From NCBI RefSeq assembly GCF_000422705.1, contig NZ_AUGO01000006.1:1-64000 (forward strand): a stretch of 64,000 bases of DNA, read 5' to 3'. Source of the DNA: Flavobacterium soli DSM 19725 (GTDB taxonomy: Bacteria > Bacteroidota > Bacteroidia > Flavobacteriales > Flavobacteriaceae). The notes under the pieces are model-generated. The model was not told the DNA's origin and searched no databases. It saw nothing but the letters and a program-made list of their open reading frames with translations. How positions within the stretch are numbered: position 1 is the first letter of the stretch; every line of letters begins with the position of its first letter. Made by a program: the position numbers and the translations under genes. This document shows positions 34,715 through 44,440 of the stretch, one piece after another.

Positions 34715-35938
34715 ATGAAATTCGGAATAATAAAAGAAAGAAAAAGTCCTCCAGACAGAAGGGTGGTTTTTTCACCAGAAGAATTGGTGCGTCTAAAAAA
34801 GGAACATCCTGAGGCAGAAATCAAAGTTGAAAGTTCAGATATTAGAATTTTTTCAGATGAACAATATGCTAATTTAGGAATTGATGTCGTAAATGATGTT
34901 ACGGATTGTGATGTGTTATTTGGTGTAAAAGAAGTTCCAATTGATGCATTGATACCTAATAAAAAATATTTTTTCTTTTCTCATACCATTAAGAAACAAA
35001 TTCACAATAGGGCTTTGCTGAAAGCGATTTTGGCTAAGAAAATTGATTTGTATGATCATGAAACAATTGTGGATGAAAATTTCAAACGACTGATAGGTTT
35101 TGGAAGATATGCAGGAATCGTAGGAGCTTATAATGGAATTAGAGCCTTCGGAATCAAATTTGAATTATTCAATCTACCTAAAGCCGAAACGCTTTCAGGA
35201 AAAGAAGCAATGGTAGAAAGGCTCAAGAGGCTGGTTTTACCTCCTATAAAAATTGTTCTGACAGGAAATGGAAAGGTTGGAAATGGTGCAAAGGAAATAT
35301 TGAAAGCCATTAAAATGAAAGAGGTAACTGTCGAAAATTTTCTGACCAAGATTTATTCTGAACCTGTTTTTGTTCAAATAGATGTTTTGGATTATAATAA
35401 AAGAATAGACGGAAAACCTTCTGATAAAAATGATTTTTATACCAATCCTAAAGAATATACTTCAGATTTTGAGCGTTTTACAAAAGTAGCCGATATTTTC
35501 ATGGCAGGTCATTATTATGGCAATGATGCTCCAGTGATCCTTTCCCGCGATATGCTTTGTGCAAATGATTGCAAGATTAGGGTCGTGGCCGATATTTCTT
35601 GTGATGTTGATGGTCCGATAGCTTGTACTATAAAGGCATCAACAATTGCAAATCCAATATTTGGTTATTTGCCAAGTGAGGACAAGGAAGTAGATGTTTT
35701 TCATCCGGCTGCCATTGTGGTAATGTCGATCGACAATTTGCCTTGCGAATTACCAAAAGATGCAAGCGAAGGGTTTGGCGAAATGTTTATGGAACATGTA
35801 ATTCCTGCTTTTTTTAATGGTGATAAGGACGGAATTCTCGCAAGAGCTAAAATTACAGAAAACGGCAAACTTACCGAAAGATTCAAATACCTACAGGATT
35901 ATGCAGGTGATTATAAATTAGAAAGTGTCTCGAATTAA
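34715..35938 (+). CDS. NAD(P)-dependent dehydrogenase of the alanine/saccharopine dehydrogenase family
   Basis: The 407-residue protein starts KFGIIKERKSPPDRRVVFSPEEL, the AlaDH/PNT N-terminal pattern. It has a Rossmann loop VLTGNGKVGNGAKEIL at about 180-195 and a conserved core DISCDVDGPIACT. The family includes alanine dehydrogenase and saccharopine (lysine-forming) dehydrogenase; the sequence is nearer the latter group but the substrate is not certain. Cytosolic enzyme. It is monocistronic, followed directly by the PUL regulator. Confidence 0.82.
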   Translation: MKFGIIKERKSPPDRRVVFSPEELVRLKKEHPEAEIKVESSDIRIFSDEQYANLGIDVVNDVTDCDVLFGVKEVPIDALIPNKKYFFFSHTIKKQIHNRALLKAILAKKIDLYDHETIVDENFKRLIGFGRYAGIVGAYNGIRAFGIKFELFNLPKAETLSGKEAMVERLKRLVLPPIKIVLTGNGKVGNGAKEILKAIKMKEVTVENFLTKIYSEPVFVQIDVLDYNKRIDGKPSDKNDFYTNPKEYTSDFERFTKVADIFMAGHYYGNDAPVILSRDMLCANDCKIRVVADISCDVDGPIACTIKASTIANPIFGYLPSEDKEVDVFHPAAIVVMSIDNLPCELPKDASEGFGEMFMEHVIPAFFNGDKDGILARAKITENGKLTERFKYLQDYAGDYKLESVSN

Positions 35939-36015
35939 TCGGGACATTTTTGTTTATAAAGGTTTCTTGAATAAAAGAAAAATGTCTTTATATTTGAGGA
36001 CCAAACAAGGTTATA

Positions 36016-38757
36016 TTGAGAACATTCGCTTTTAAAATATTTGTCTTTCTCTTCACTTTTCAACTCCATGCTCAGGAATTAATTCCTTTTGTGGAGAACT
36101 TTACTAAATCGGAATATAATGGAGATAATCAAAATTGGAACATTGCACAAGGTGAAGACAATGCAATGTATTTTGCCAACAATCATTATTTTTTGAGGTA
36201 TAATGGAGTGAAGTGGGAAAAATATACCTTGCCCAATAAAACCATTATCAGATCCATATTTATAGAAAAGGATCGAGTTTATTGTGGTTCCTATAAAGAG
36301 TTTGGTTATTGGAAAAGGATTAACGGAAAGATGCAGTATTTTTCCATTTCGACAGATAAGAATTTATTTTCTGGGAACTCAGATAACGAGGAAATTTGGA
36401 AAATCTTCAAATATCAAGGAAAAATTTATTTTCAGTCCTTCAATGAGATTTTTATATACGACGGAAAAAACATTGAAAAAATAAAATTTCCTTTTCAAAT
36501 TTCATATTGTTATTTAGTTGATAATCAAATTTATGTAGCATCGGTTAGAAAAGGTATTTTTTTGATGCAAGGAAAAGAATTCATCAAAAAGAAAAATTGG
36601 TCCATAATCGATGGACATATCGTTCATCATATCGAAAAATACAATGGTAAAGTATATATTTTCACTAAAAACAACGGTGTTTTTGTAGAAGAAAACGATC
36701 AACTAGTTGCTTGGAAAAACCCCTTGAATGAAAAACTTAAAAATGAGGTTATTGTAACCGCAAAATTTATACATCCAAATACCCTAGCTATTGGAACCGG
36801 TCTCAAGGGACTTTATCTTTTAGATCAGAAAACGAATGCGCTACAAAACATAAATCGCAATAATGCCATAAAAAACAACGCTATTCTTTCGATAGCCGTT
36901 GATAAGGAAAACGATTTATGGCTTGGTCTTGATAACGGAATCGCTCATGTAGAGATCAATTCTTCGGTAAATATATTCTCTGATAATTCAGGAATTTTAG
37001 GCTCAGTATATTCCCTTTCAACTACAGATGATGGTTATCTTTTTGTGACCAATCATGGTATTTTTGTTTATAAAGACAATGAATTACAGGCTGTTCCAAA
37101 TTCACAAGGACAGGTTTGGGATATTTATAAGCTTAATAAAGAATTTATAATTGGTCATAATGATGGAACATTTATTTATAAGGACAATCAATTACAAAAG
37201 GTTAATCCAGTAAATGGGGGTTGGAAATTTCTGAAAAGTGAATATGATAATGTATATTTTCAAGCTAATTATTCGGGAATTGTTTGCTATCAAAATGATG
37301 ATTTTACAAAATGGAAAGTATTCGAAAGCCTTACAAAACCCATCAGAAATATTGCCCAAAACCGACCAAGAGAACTTTGGGCAGCTGATAATTACAGAAG
37401 CTTATATCGACTAACGTATGATAAGAACTTTGTTACACAAAAGGTGGAGAATATAACCGATTCAAACGGACTTAAGAGTGATTTTGAAGTGAAAATTTTC
37501 AACTATAAGAACGAGATCCTTTTCCTTATCAATAAAAACTGGTATACCTATAATCCTATTTCAGGAAAACTAGAAAAAAATTCTGTTTTTAATAATTCTT
37601 TTAAGAATATTTCAGATATTATTCCTATAGATGATAATAATTTTATTGTTTTGGATGGTGGGTTGCTGTATGTAATCTCGCAAAAAGATTCAAAATTTAC
37701 TTGGCAACTCATACCCGAAAAATATTATGAAGGGCGGTTGATAATCGAAAACATAAAGGTCTATAAGAAAGGAAATCTAATACTTATAAATTTGGATGAT
37801 GGTTTTTTTTCCTATGATTTGAGTGCCAAAAAGAAAGTTAGCAATAAGATAGAAGTAGAAGGATTCTACAATGAAGAGTTAATAACGATTGACACAAGAG
37901 TGAATTACAATCATCCTGTAGAATTGAATGTGATAACGGAATATTATGGTTTTAATACGCTCGATTTATTCTACAGTCTAAATGATTCCAAAGAGCTGGT
38001 AAGAATAATGAATGGGAATATAGTATTGAATAATTTAAATAGTGGTACTCAAACTATTGATATTTATTATTTTAATGGTAAGACCTACGATAAAAAAGTT
38101 CAGTATTCCTTTAAGGTCAAAAATCCTTGGTATTTTTCAGGCTTGATGATCATAGTTTATGTCTTCGTGATTTTTGGTAGTTTCTACCTTTACTACAAGT
38201 GGAACAAATTGCGATACAATCAAAAGCTCAAATTACAGGAAGAAGAGTTGCGTCATCAGAAAAAAATCCTTGAAATAGAACTAAAAGCCGAAAATGAACT
38301 TAATGTTCAAGAATATCAAAAGCATATTCTAGAGCTTGAAATTCAGACAAAATCTAGTGAGGTGGCTGGAAAATCGTTATCTATTGCAAAGCAAAGCGAA
38401 ATGATTGACGATATTGAAAAAATATTGGAACAGGAAACCGATTTAAATAAACTTAAAAGCGAAATCAAAAAGGCGATTAAAATAAATGCTATCAACAAGC
38501 ATGAGTGGGAGATATTTGAAACCAACTTAAATCAGATTCATAATGAGTTTATATTAAATTTGACACATAAATATCCTAACTTGACTCCTAAGGATATCAA
38601 ACTGTGTGTCTATCTCAAAATGAATTTATCTTCAAAGGAAATTGCCCCATTAATGAACATTACTTTTAGAGGCGTTGAACTTCATCGTTATAGGTTAAGA
38701 AAGAAACTTGGCCTTTCTCAAGACGAAAACCTCAATAAATTCATGCTCGATATTTAA
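36016..38757 (+). CDS. SusR-type PUL regulator: propeller sensor, transmembrane helix and LuxR-like HTH
   Basis: The TTG at 36016 begins a 913-residue protein with a signal sequence (FAFKIFVFLFTFQLHAQ). A large periplasmic beta-propeller-like region (roughly 25-640) is followed by a triple-tyrosine-like domain, a transmembrane helix at about 705-728 (GLMIIVYVFVIFGSFYLYY), a long coiled coil and a C-terminal helix-turn-helix (about 850-913: LTPKDIKLCVYLKMNLSSKEIAPLMNIT). No histidine kinase is present, so it acts directly across the membrane. It sits immediately upstream of the SusC gene and should activate the PUL on sensing a glycan product. A terminator (38839-38876) and a phased repeat (38772-38824) follow. 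Confidence 0.88.
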   Translation: MRTFAFKIFVFLFTFQLHAQELIPFVENFTKSEYNGDNQNWNIAQGEDNAMYFANNHYFLRYNGVKWEKYTLPNKTIIRSIFIEKDRVYCGSYKEFGYWKRINGKMQYFSISTDKNLFSGNSDNEEIWKIFKYQGKIYFQSFNEIFIYDGKNIEKIKFPFQISYCYLVDNQIYVASVRKGIFLMQGKEFIKKKNWSIIDGHIVHHIEKYNGKVYIFTKNNGVFVEENDQLVAWKNPLNEKLKNEVIVTAKFIHPNTLAIGTGLKGLYLLDQKTNALQNINRNNAIKNNAILSIAVDKENDLWLGLDNGIAHVEINSSVNIFSDNSGILGSVYSLSTTDDGYLFVTNHGIFVYKDNELQAVPNSQGQVWDIYKLNKEFIIGHNDGTFIYKDNQLQKVNPVNGGWKFLKSEYDNVYFQANYSGIVCYQNDDFTKWKVFESLTKPIRNIAQNRPRELWAADNYRSLYRLTYDKNFVTQKVENITDSNGLKSDFEVKIFNYKNEILFLINKNWYTYNPISGKLEKNSVFNNSFKNISDIIPIDDNNFIVLDGGLLYVISQKDSKFTWQLIPEKYYEGRLIIENIKVYKKGNLILINLDDGFFSYDLSAKKKVSNKIEVEGFYNEELITIDTRVNYNHPVELNVITEYYGFNTLDLFYSLNDSKELVRIMNGNIVLNNLNSGTQTIDIYYFNGKTYDKKVQYSFKVKNPWYFSGLMIIVYVFVIFGSFYLYYKWNKLRYNQKLKLQEEELRHQKKILEIELKAENELNVQEYQKHILELEIQTKSSEVAGKSLSIAKQSEMIDDIEKILEQETDLNKLKSEIKKAIKINAINKHEWEIFETNLNQIHNEFILNLTHKYPNLTPKDIKLCVYLKMNLSSKEIAPLMNITFRGVELHRYRLRKKLGLSQDENLNKFMLDI

Positions 38758-38771
38758 TTTAAGTAACAAAT

Positions 38772-38824
38772 TACATCACTATTACGTTTTCGAACTACAT
38801 CAATACTACATCACTACTACATCA
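38772..38824. repeat. Four TACATCA repeats, three spaced 11 bp
   Basis: TACATCA occurs at 38772, 38796, 38807 and 38818. The last three are 11 bp apart, one helical turn, in contexts such as ACTACATCAATACTACATCA. This looks like a binding array for the adjacent regulator, but it lies upstream of the regulator's terminator, about 150 bp from the susC start. Confidence 0.6.
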
Positions 38825-38838
38825 AAATTATAGATGTT

Positions 38839-38876
38839 AAGCCCAAACCACCTTTTATTAAAGGTATTTTGGGCTT
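38839..38876 (+). terminator. Terminator of the PUL regulator gene
   Basis: AAGCCCAAA paired with TTTGGGCTT, then TTTTTC, 82 bp past the stop at 38757. Confidence 0.75.
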
Positions 38877-38975
38877 TTTCTTATTGTGATGTATTCACGA
38901 GGTGTTAACGAAATGTTACGATAACGTTGTAATTTTATAATTTGGCTCAACTAACTAAACGAAAAATAGTAACAG

Positions 38976-41939
38976 ATGAAAAGAATAATTTTTAGCTTCT
39001 TATTACTTTTAATCTCGTGTATCACAACAGCACAGGAAATTAAAGGAAAAGTAACCGACGGTACAGGCTTGCCACTGCCAGGAGTAAACATTACTGTATC
39101 AGGTTCCACTACAGGTACTTCAACTGATTTTGACGGAAACTTTACCCTTAACACGACAGAAGGCCAAGACTTAGTATTTTCCATGGTTGGTTTTGAAACA
39201 GTTCAAACTACTGCTACAAATGGAATGACAATTCAAATGAAGGAAGAAACTAATTCACTATCAGAAGTAGTTGTAATTGGATATGGAACAAAAAAAGCAG
39301 GAAGTATTACAGGTTCTGTTGCTCAAGTCAAAGCAGCTGATATAATGAAAACGCCAGCTCAATCTGCAATTCAAGCCATTCAGGGTAGGGCAGCGGGTGT
39401 TAATATCGTAACCAATGATGAACCTGGTGCAAATCCTTCCATAAGGATTAGAGGTTTAGGAACTTTGATTGGTGGTCGAGATCCATTGTATATTATTGAT
39501 GGGGTTGAAGCTTCGAGTTTAAATGGCTTACCGCCAAATGAAATTGAAACTATGGACATTCTAAAAGATGCTTCTTCACTAGCAATTTATGGACAAAAAG
39601 GTTCAAATGGTGTGGTGGTAATTACTACCAAAAAAGGGAAAGGTAAAATGAAGATCACTTTTGATAGTTATTTTGGCCAAAAATTTATTCAAAGGGAAGT
39701 AGATATGGCAGATCCATTCCGTTACAACTACTATAATAATTCGGCTTTGGGATCTTCTTCTTATTTTAATGCCAATCAGCCTTATTCAACCAATTGGTTA
39801 GATGAAATTACAAGAACTGGAGAAGTTTCAAGCAATCATATTGCCGTTTCAGGAAGTTCTGATAATGCAAATTATTATTTTGGCGTAACCAATTATAAAG
39901 AGAAAGGAATTCTGGAAGGAACAAATTTCGATAGGACCAATCTTAGTTCTAGAACCGAATTCAAGTTGCTAAACGACCGATTGAAAATTTCCCAAAATAT
40001 GAATATTTCAATCGTAAATAATACACCTAAACCTTTAAGTGCTTTCACAAATGCTTATAAGCAAGCTCCAATTGTTCCTGTAAAATTTGAGAATGGAAGA
40101 TGGGGAGTTCCTTTAAGAAACCCAGAGACAGGACAAGTAGATATTAATGGTAGTGATCGATTTAACAATGTCGGTAATCCTGCAGCACAATTGTATTTTA
40201 CGAATGAGAAAAATAAAAATTTAGTATTATTTGGTTCTATTGCAGCCGAATTGAAAATTTTGGACGAACTTAAATTCAACTCTAGTTTTGGTGCAACCTA
40301 TGATCAATCAAAAGGGTACACGTTTACTCCAAGTAGAGAAATTTGGTTGTCTCAAAATGCAACTAGTGGAATAGAAGATTACTCTGCACAAGCACCAGTA
40401 AATACGTTGCAACAAAGAAGGGGAGATTCCTACAGATGGAACTGGGATAACTTTTTTACTTTCAATAAAACTTTAGACAAGCATACGTTTTCAGCAACTT
40501 TAGGTATGTCCAGAACCACGTCTGGAATTTCAGAGAATTTATCAGCCACTCGCTGGAATGTTCCAGAACAATCTAATTATTGGTCACTAGATTTATCAAC
40601 TTATAATGAGGAAGTTGCCCCAGGTTCCGTAGTAAGTAATCGACGTGCAACTCCAGTTGTTTCAATTGCCTATTTTACTAGATTGGATTATGATTTTAAT
40701 GATAAATATCTTTTTACGGCTTCTATAAGACGTGAAGGAATTAGTGCCTTTCAAGACGGAAAAAAATGGGCAATGTTTCCTGCTGTTTCTGCTGGATGGG
40801 TAGTTTCTAATGAGGATTTTATGCAAGATGTAAAATTTCTTGAATACCTGAAATTTAGAGGTGGTTATGGAGAAGTTGGCAATGGAAACTCTGTAAACGC
40901 CTTGAATATTGTACTATTTGGAGGTGGAAATAATTATGCTTTCGGTCCAGATGAAACAATTAATGCAGGTAACAATCAGGCCTATCAGGTTGACCCAAAT
41001 TTAACATGGGAAACAATGAGTGAAATCGATTTGGGATTTGATTTTAAAACCTTAAGCGGAAGACTATCAGGCTCTTTTGATATTTACGATCGAAAATCTT
41101 CTGACGTTATTTTGCCAGTAAAACTTCCTTCAGTTTTATCTCCAGGATTGGTTACCGTTAATACAGGTGATGTTAGCAATCAAGGTGCTGAGCTTTCTTT
41201 GAGATGGGCTGATCAAATCAATGATAATTTAAACTACTGGGTTTCCGGTAACTTTTCATATAATAAGAACGAATTGACAAAAGTAGATAACGCTTATTTT
41301 TCAGATTATATAGGAGGAAGTATTGGAAACGGGCAATTCACCAAACAAGTTATTGTAGGTGAAGCTTTGGGAAGTTTTTATGTGTATGATGTAACTGGAT
41401 TTAACAGTGATGGAGGATTCACTTACAGCCAGGATCGAGTAGTAGCTGGATCTTATTTGCCTACTCACACTTATGGTTTTAGCTTTGGTGGGAATTATAA
41501 AAATTTGGACTTCTCGGTAGATACGTATGGTGTTGGTGGTAATAAATTATATAATGGAAAAAAAGCCCAACGGTTTGGTGGAGAGAATGTAGAAGATGCT
41601 GTTTTGGACGGTTTCTGGACACCTTCAACACCAAATGGTCCTAATCCAAAACCTTTCAACGAAGTGCCAATTTCTTCTACGTATTATATCGAAGATGGTT
41701 CTTTCTTCAGAATCAACAATATTACAGTAGGCTATACCTTTCCTGAGTTTTTTGAAAAAATAGACAAAGTAAGATTTTATGTAACAGCAACAAATCCTTT
41801 TGTGTTTACAAAGTTCACAGGATATTCTCCTGAACTGTCAGGAGGAGATAATGCAAATCCATTAGGGAATGCAGGTATTGAATTGGATGCCTATCCAACC
41901 AATAAAACATTCTTATTAGGTTTAAATGTTAGTTTCTAA
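38976..41939 (+). CDS. SusC-family TonB-dependent glycan transporter
   Basis: The 987-residue protein has a signal peptide (about 1-20), a carboxypeptidase-D-like domain (about 24-95: IKGKVTDGTGLPLPGVNITV to VGFETV), a plug domain with EVVVIGYGTKKAGSITG, IRIRGLGT and LKDASSLAIYGQKGSNGVV, and an outer-membrane barrel ending in NVSF. It is the first structural gene of the PUL and should import oligosaccharides with the SusD lid. A+T-rich codon use matches the rest of region 4. Confidence 0.95.
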   Translation: MKRIIFSFLLLLISCITTAQEIKGKVTDGTGLPLPGVNITVSGSTTGTSTDFDGNFTLNTTEGQDLVFSMVGFETVQTTATNGMTIQMKEETNSLSEVVVIGYGTKKAGSITGSVAQVKAADIMKTPAQSAIQAIQGRAAGVNIVTNDEPGANPSIRIRGLGTLIGGRDPLYIIDGVEASSLNGLPPNEIETMDILKDASSLAIYGQKGSNGVVVITTKKGKGKMKITFDSYFGQKFIQREVDMADPFRYNYYNNSALGSSSYFNANQPYSTNWLDEITRTGEVSSNHIAVSGSSDNANYYFGVTNYKEKGILEGTNFDRTNLSSRTEFKLLNDRLKISQNMNISIVNNTPKPLSAFTNAYKQAPIVPVKFENGRWGVPLRNPETGQVDINGSDRFNNVGNPAAQLYFTNEKNKNLVLFGSIAAELKILDELKFNSSFGATYDQSKGYTFTPSREIWLSQNATSGIEDYSAQAPVNTLQQRRGDSYRWNWDNFFTFNKTLDKHTFSATLGMSRTTSGISENLSATRWNVPEQSNYWSLDLSTYNEEVAPGSVVSNRRATPVVSIAYFTRLDYDFNDKYLFTASIRREGISAFQDGKKWAMFPAVSAGWVVSNEDFMQDVKFLEYLKFRGGYGEVGNGNSVNALNIVLFGGGNNYAFGPDETINAGNNQAYQVDPNLTWETMSEIDLGFDFKTLSGRLSGSFDIYDRKSSDVILPVKLPSVLSPGLVTVNTGDVSNQGAELSLRWADQINDNLNYWVSGNFSYNKNELTKVDNAYFSDYIGGSIGNGQFTKQVIVGEALGSFYVYDVTGFNSDGGFTYSQDRVVAGSYLPTHTYGFSFGGNYKNLDFSVDTYGVGGNKLYNGKKAQRFGGENVEDAVLDGFWTPSTPNGPNPKPFNEVPISSTYYIEDGSFFRINNITVGYTFPEFFEKIDKVRFYVTATNPFVFTKFTGYSPELSGGDNANPLGNAGIELDAYPTNKTFLLGLNVSF

Positions 41940-41951
41940 AAAAATAAAGTT

Positions 41952-43409
41952 ATGATCAATTCTATAAAAATAAAAATTACAGCATTATTACTTCTCTCCT
42001 TGGCTTTTTGGTCATGTGAAGATGACCTGAATGTAGATGCAAACAGTGAGCAAAATGAATTGGATTTCCTTAACAATCCTGATAATGCAGTCCGATTGGT
42101 AAATGGCGTTTATAGCAAACAGCTAGATTACAATATGTATTCATTTTCATGGATCGGAATCACAAGTATTACATCTGATGATGCTGATAAAGGTTCGACA
42201 CCAACAGATACTGGAAACGACAAAGCCAAAATGGACAATCTGACCTTCGGTGCTACAGATATTTCTTTTAATGATGTTTGGGAAGGAAGGTATGATGGTA
42301 TCTACAGAGCCAATAATGCCTTGTTTTATTTGGATCAGCTGCAAATTGATGCAACATTAAAAAACAGGTTGATTGGTGAAGTAAAATTTCTAAGAGCTTT
42401 GTTCTATTTTGATTTGGTAAGATGTTTTGGCGGTGTACCCATTGTTATCGAAAAAATCGACATCAACAATACAGAGTTAATCAATGAAGTTGTATTTAAA
42501 AGAAAAACAAAAGAAGAAACCTATGCTCAAATCGAAGCTGATTTATTGGAGGCAATCGAGAAGCTTCCGTTAAAAGGACAATATGCACCCGATAATTTAG
42601 GAAGAGCCACTCAAGGAGCTGCACAAGCACTTTTAGCGAAAGCCTATTTATATCAAGAAAAATGGCAGCAAGCATTTGATATGTCTGGAAATGTAATTAC
42701 GTCAGGTCAATATTCACTTTTGGCTGATTATGCTGAAGTTTGGAGAGAAACAGGAGAAAACAAATCAGAATCGATCTACGAAGTTCAAGCTACTTTGACA
42801 AACGGTTTAAGAGATTACACCAATGTTCAAGGTCCAAGAGGAACACCTGATATGGGGTGGGGTTTCAACACACCTTCTTTGAATCTAGTAAATTCTTATT
42901 TGGCTGGTGATGTTCGAAAAGATGGAACCATATTATTTGTTCCCTCAACACTTTGGGACGGATTTGAAGCGCCAACATCATGGACCAATCCAAGATACAA
43001 TTATAAAGCCTATCAAAGTCAAATCGCCGAATCCTGGAACGATGACAAAGGAAACACGGCCAAAAATTTCAGGATTTTAAAATACAGTGATATTTTATTG
43101 ATTAGAGCCGAAGCTGCTTTCAATCTTGGAAATACAGGCGAAGCCGAAGCAAGAATCAACGAACTAAGAGTAAGAACAGGTTTGGGACCGATAGAAAACC
43201 TAACCATGCAATCACTTTTGAACGAAAGGAGATGGGAAATGGCAATGGAACACGACCGTTGGTTTGATTTGGTGAGAACAGGACAGGCTGCAGCGGCAAT
43301 GACAGCCGATGGAAAAACTTTTATTGTAGGAACACATGAATTGTTTCCTATTCCGCAAAACCAGATTATTGCTAGCGGAGGCAGATTAATGCAGAATAAT
43401 GGATACTAA
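41952..43409 (+). CDS. SusD-family glycan-binding lipoprotein
   Basis: The 485-residue lipoprotein has the lipobox LAFWSC (Cys about 22) followed by acidic EDD, suiting surface export. The SusD fold is shown by the RNRGTPDMGW region, LRVRTGLGPIENLT...NERRWEMAMEHDRWFDLVR and the ending FPIPQNQI. It starts 12 bp after susC. It captures oligosaccharide for import. Confidence 0.95.
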   Translation: MINSIKIKITALLLLSLAFWSCEDDLNVDANSEQNELDFLNNPDNAVRLVNGVYSKQLDYNMYSFSWIGITSITSDDADKGSTPTDTGNDKAKMDNLTFGATDISFNDVWEGRYDGIYRANNALFYLDQLQIDATLKNRLIGEVKFLRALFYFDLVRCFGGVPIVIEKIDINNTELINEVVFKRKTKEETYAQIEADLLEAIEKLPLKGQYAPDNLGRATQGAAQALLAKAYLYQEKWQQAFDMSGNVITSGQYSLLADYAEVWRETGENKSESIYEVQATLTNGLRDYTNVQGPRGTPDMGWGFNTPSLNLVNSYLAGDVRKDGTILFVPSTLWDGFEAPTSWTNPRYNYKAYQSQIAESWNDDKGNTAKNFRILKYSDILLIRAEAAFNLGNTGEAEARINELRVRTGLGPIENLTMQSLLNERRWEMAMEHDRWFDLVRTGQAAAAMTADGKTFIVGTHELFPIPQNQIIASGGRLMQNNGY

Positions 43410-43437
43410 CTTTAACTCTAATTTTAAATATTTTTTT

Positions 43438-44349
43438 ATGAAAACAAACAAGTTTTTGTGCTATTCGATAGCACTAGGTTTAGGTGTAACAATGATTACA
43501 TCTTGTGGTAGTGATGATGGTGGTTCAACTCCACTTCCTCCAATTGGTGGATATAATTCTGCTGATGAAGTAGCAGCTGCAGATTTAGTTGCTTATTGGG
43601 CTCTTGATGGCGATGGTATTGAAGAAATTTCTGGAACTTCACCAAATGGAACAGTTGCAACTTCTTTCGCAGCTGGAGCAAAAGGACAAGCTGCAACATT
43701 TGCTTCTGGTTATATGAAATATCCTTCAATTCCAGCTTTGGCTGCTATGAGCGGTAATATAACAGTAAGTAGTTGGGTTAAAATAACAAATCAAAAAGCT
43801 AATCCTGATGCAGACAGTGCAATTTCTCCAATCTTTACTTTGACAAATCCAAACGAACAAGTAGGTAATTTGGCAATCTTTGGAAACACTCATGGTTTAG
43901 TAAGCAGTGACTCAATCCAGATGAAAGCCGAATTCAAAGTAAAGGATGGTGAAGAAACATTTGGAGGAGATTGCTTAAACATGATCAAGCAAGAAGATTG
44001 GATGGATGCAACTCACACTTGGAATGCTAATAAAATTGGCGGACAATGGGCTCATGTAGTTTATGTTTATGAAGCAACAGATCAAGGAACTTCTAACAGA
44101 TTATATGTTAATGGTATTAAAATTTCAAATTCAGCTTGGGAGAAAAGAAGTGATATGTCTAAGCCATTTGTTCAGTTTACACCTACTTATCCAATTATTG
44201 GAGCATTAAGAACTGTTGCCGAAGGAACTAACACTGATACTTGGAATGCAGCTTTGAAAGGTAGTGTTGATGAGATTCGTGTTTACAAAAAAGCATTGTC
44301 TCAATCTGATATCGGAGCTTTATACGAGCTAGAAAAAGCAGGAAGATAA
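43438..44349 (+). CDS. Surface lipoprotein with LamG-like domain
   Basis: The start at 43438 (MKTNKFLCYSIALGLGVTMIT) gives 303 residues with a lipobox ending SC followed by GSDDGG, a known surface-export type sequence in flavobacteria. The body is concanavalin/LamG-like (VAYWALDGDGIEEISGTSPNGT and SSWVKI). It sits in the position of SusE/SusF surface glycan-binding proteins of other PULs, so glycan capture is the likely role. It is 28 bp after susD and followed by a terminator at 44363-44403. Confidence 0.82.
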   Translation: MKTNKFLCYSIALGLGVTMITSCGSDDGGSTPLPPIGGYNSADEVAAADLVAYWALDGDGIEEISGTSPNGTVATSFAAGAKGQAATFASGYMKYPSIPALAAMSGNITVSSWVKITNQKANPDADSAISPIFTLTNPNEQVGNLAIFGNTHGLVSSDSIQMKAEFKVKDGEETFGGDCLNMIKQEDWMDATHTWNANKIGGQWAHVVYVYEATDQGTSNRLYVNGIKISNSAWEKRSDMSKPFVQFTPTYPIIGALRTVAEGTNTDTWNAALKGSVDEIRVYKKALSQSDIGALYELEKAGR

Positions 44350-44362
44350 TTTCCTAAACTCC

Positions 44363-44403
44363 AAAAAATACCTGGCAGGAATAGCCTGTCGGGTATTTTT
44401 TTA
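44363..44403 (+). terminator. Internal terminator or attenuator in the PUL
   Basis: AAAAATACC-TGGCAGG paired with CCTGTC-GGGTATTTTTTT across a short loop. It separates the SusC/D/LamG genes from the enzyme genes and may set lower expression downstream. Confidence 0.7.
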
Positions 44404-44440
44404 TAGCCTCCACAATTATTAAATCTAAAACCCCACTCAA

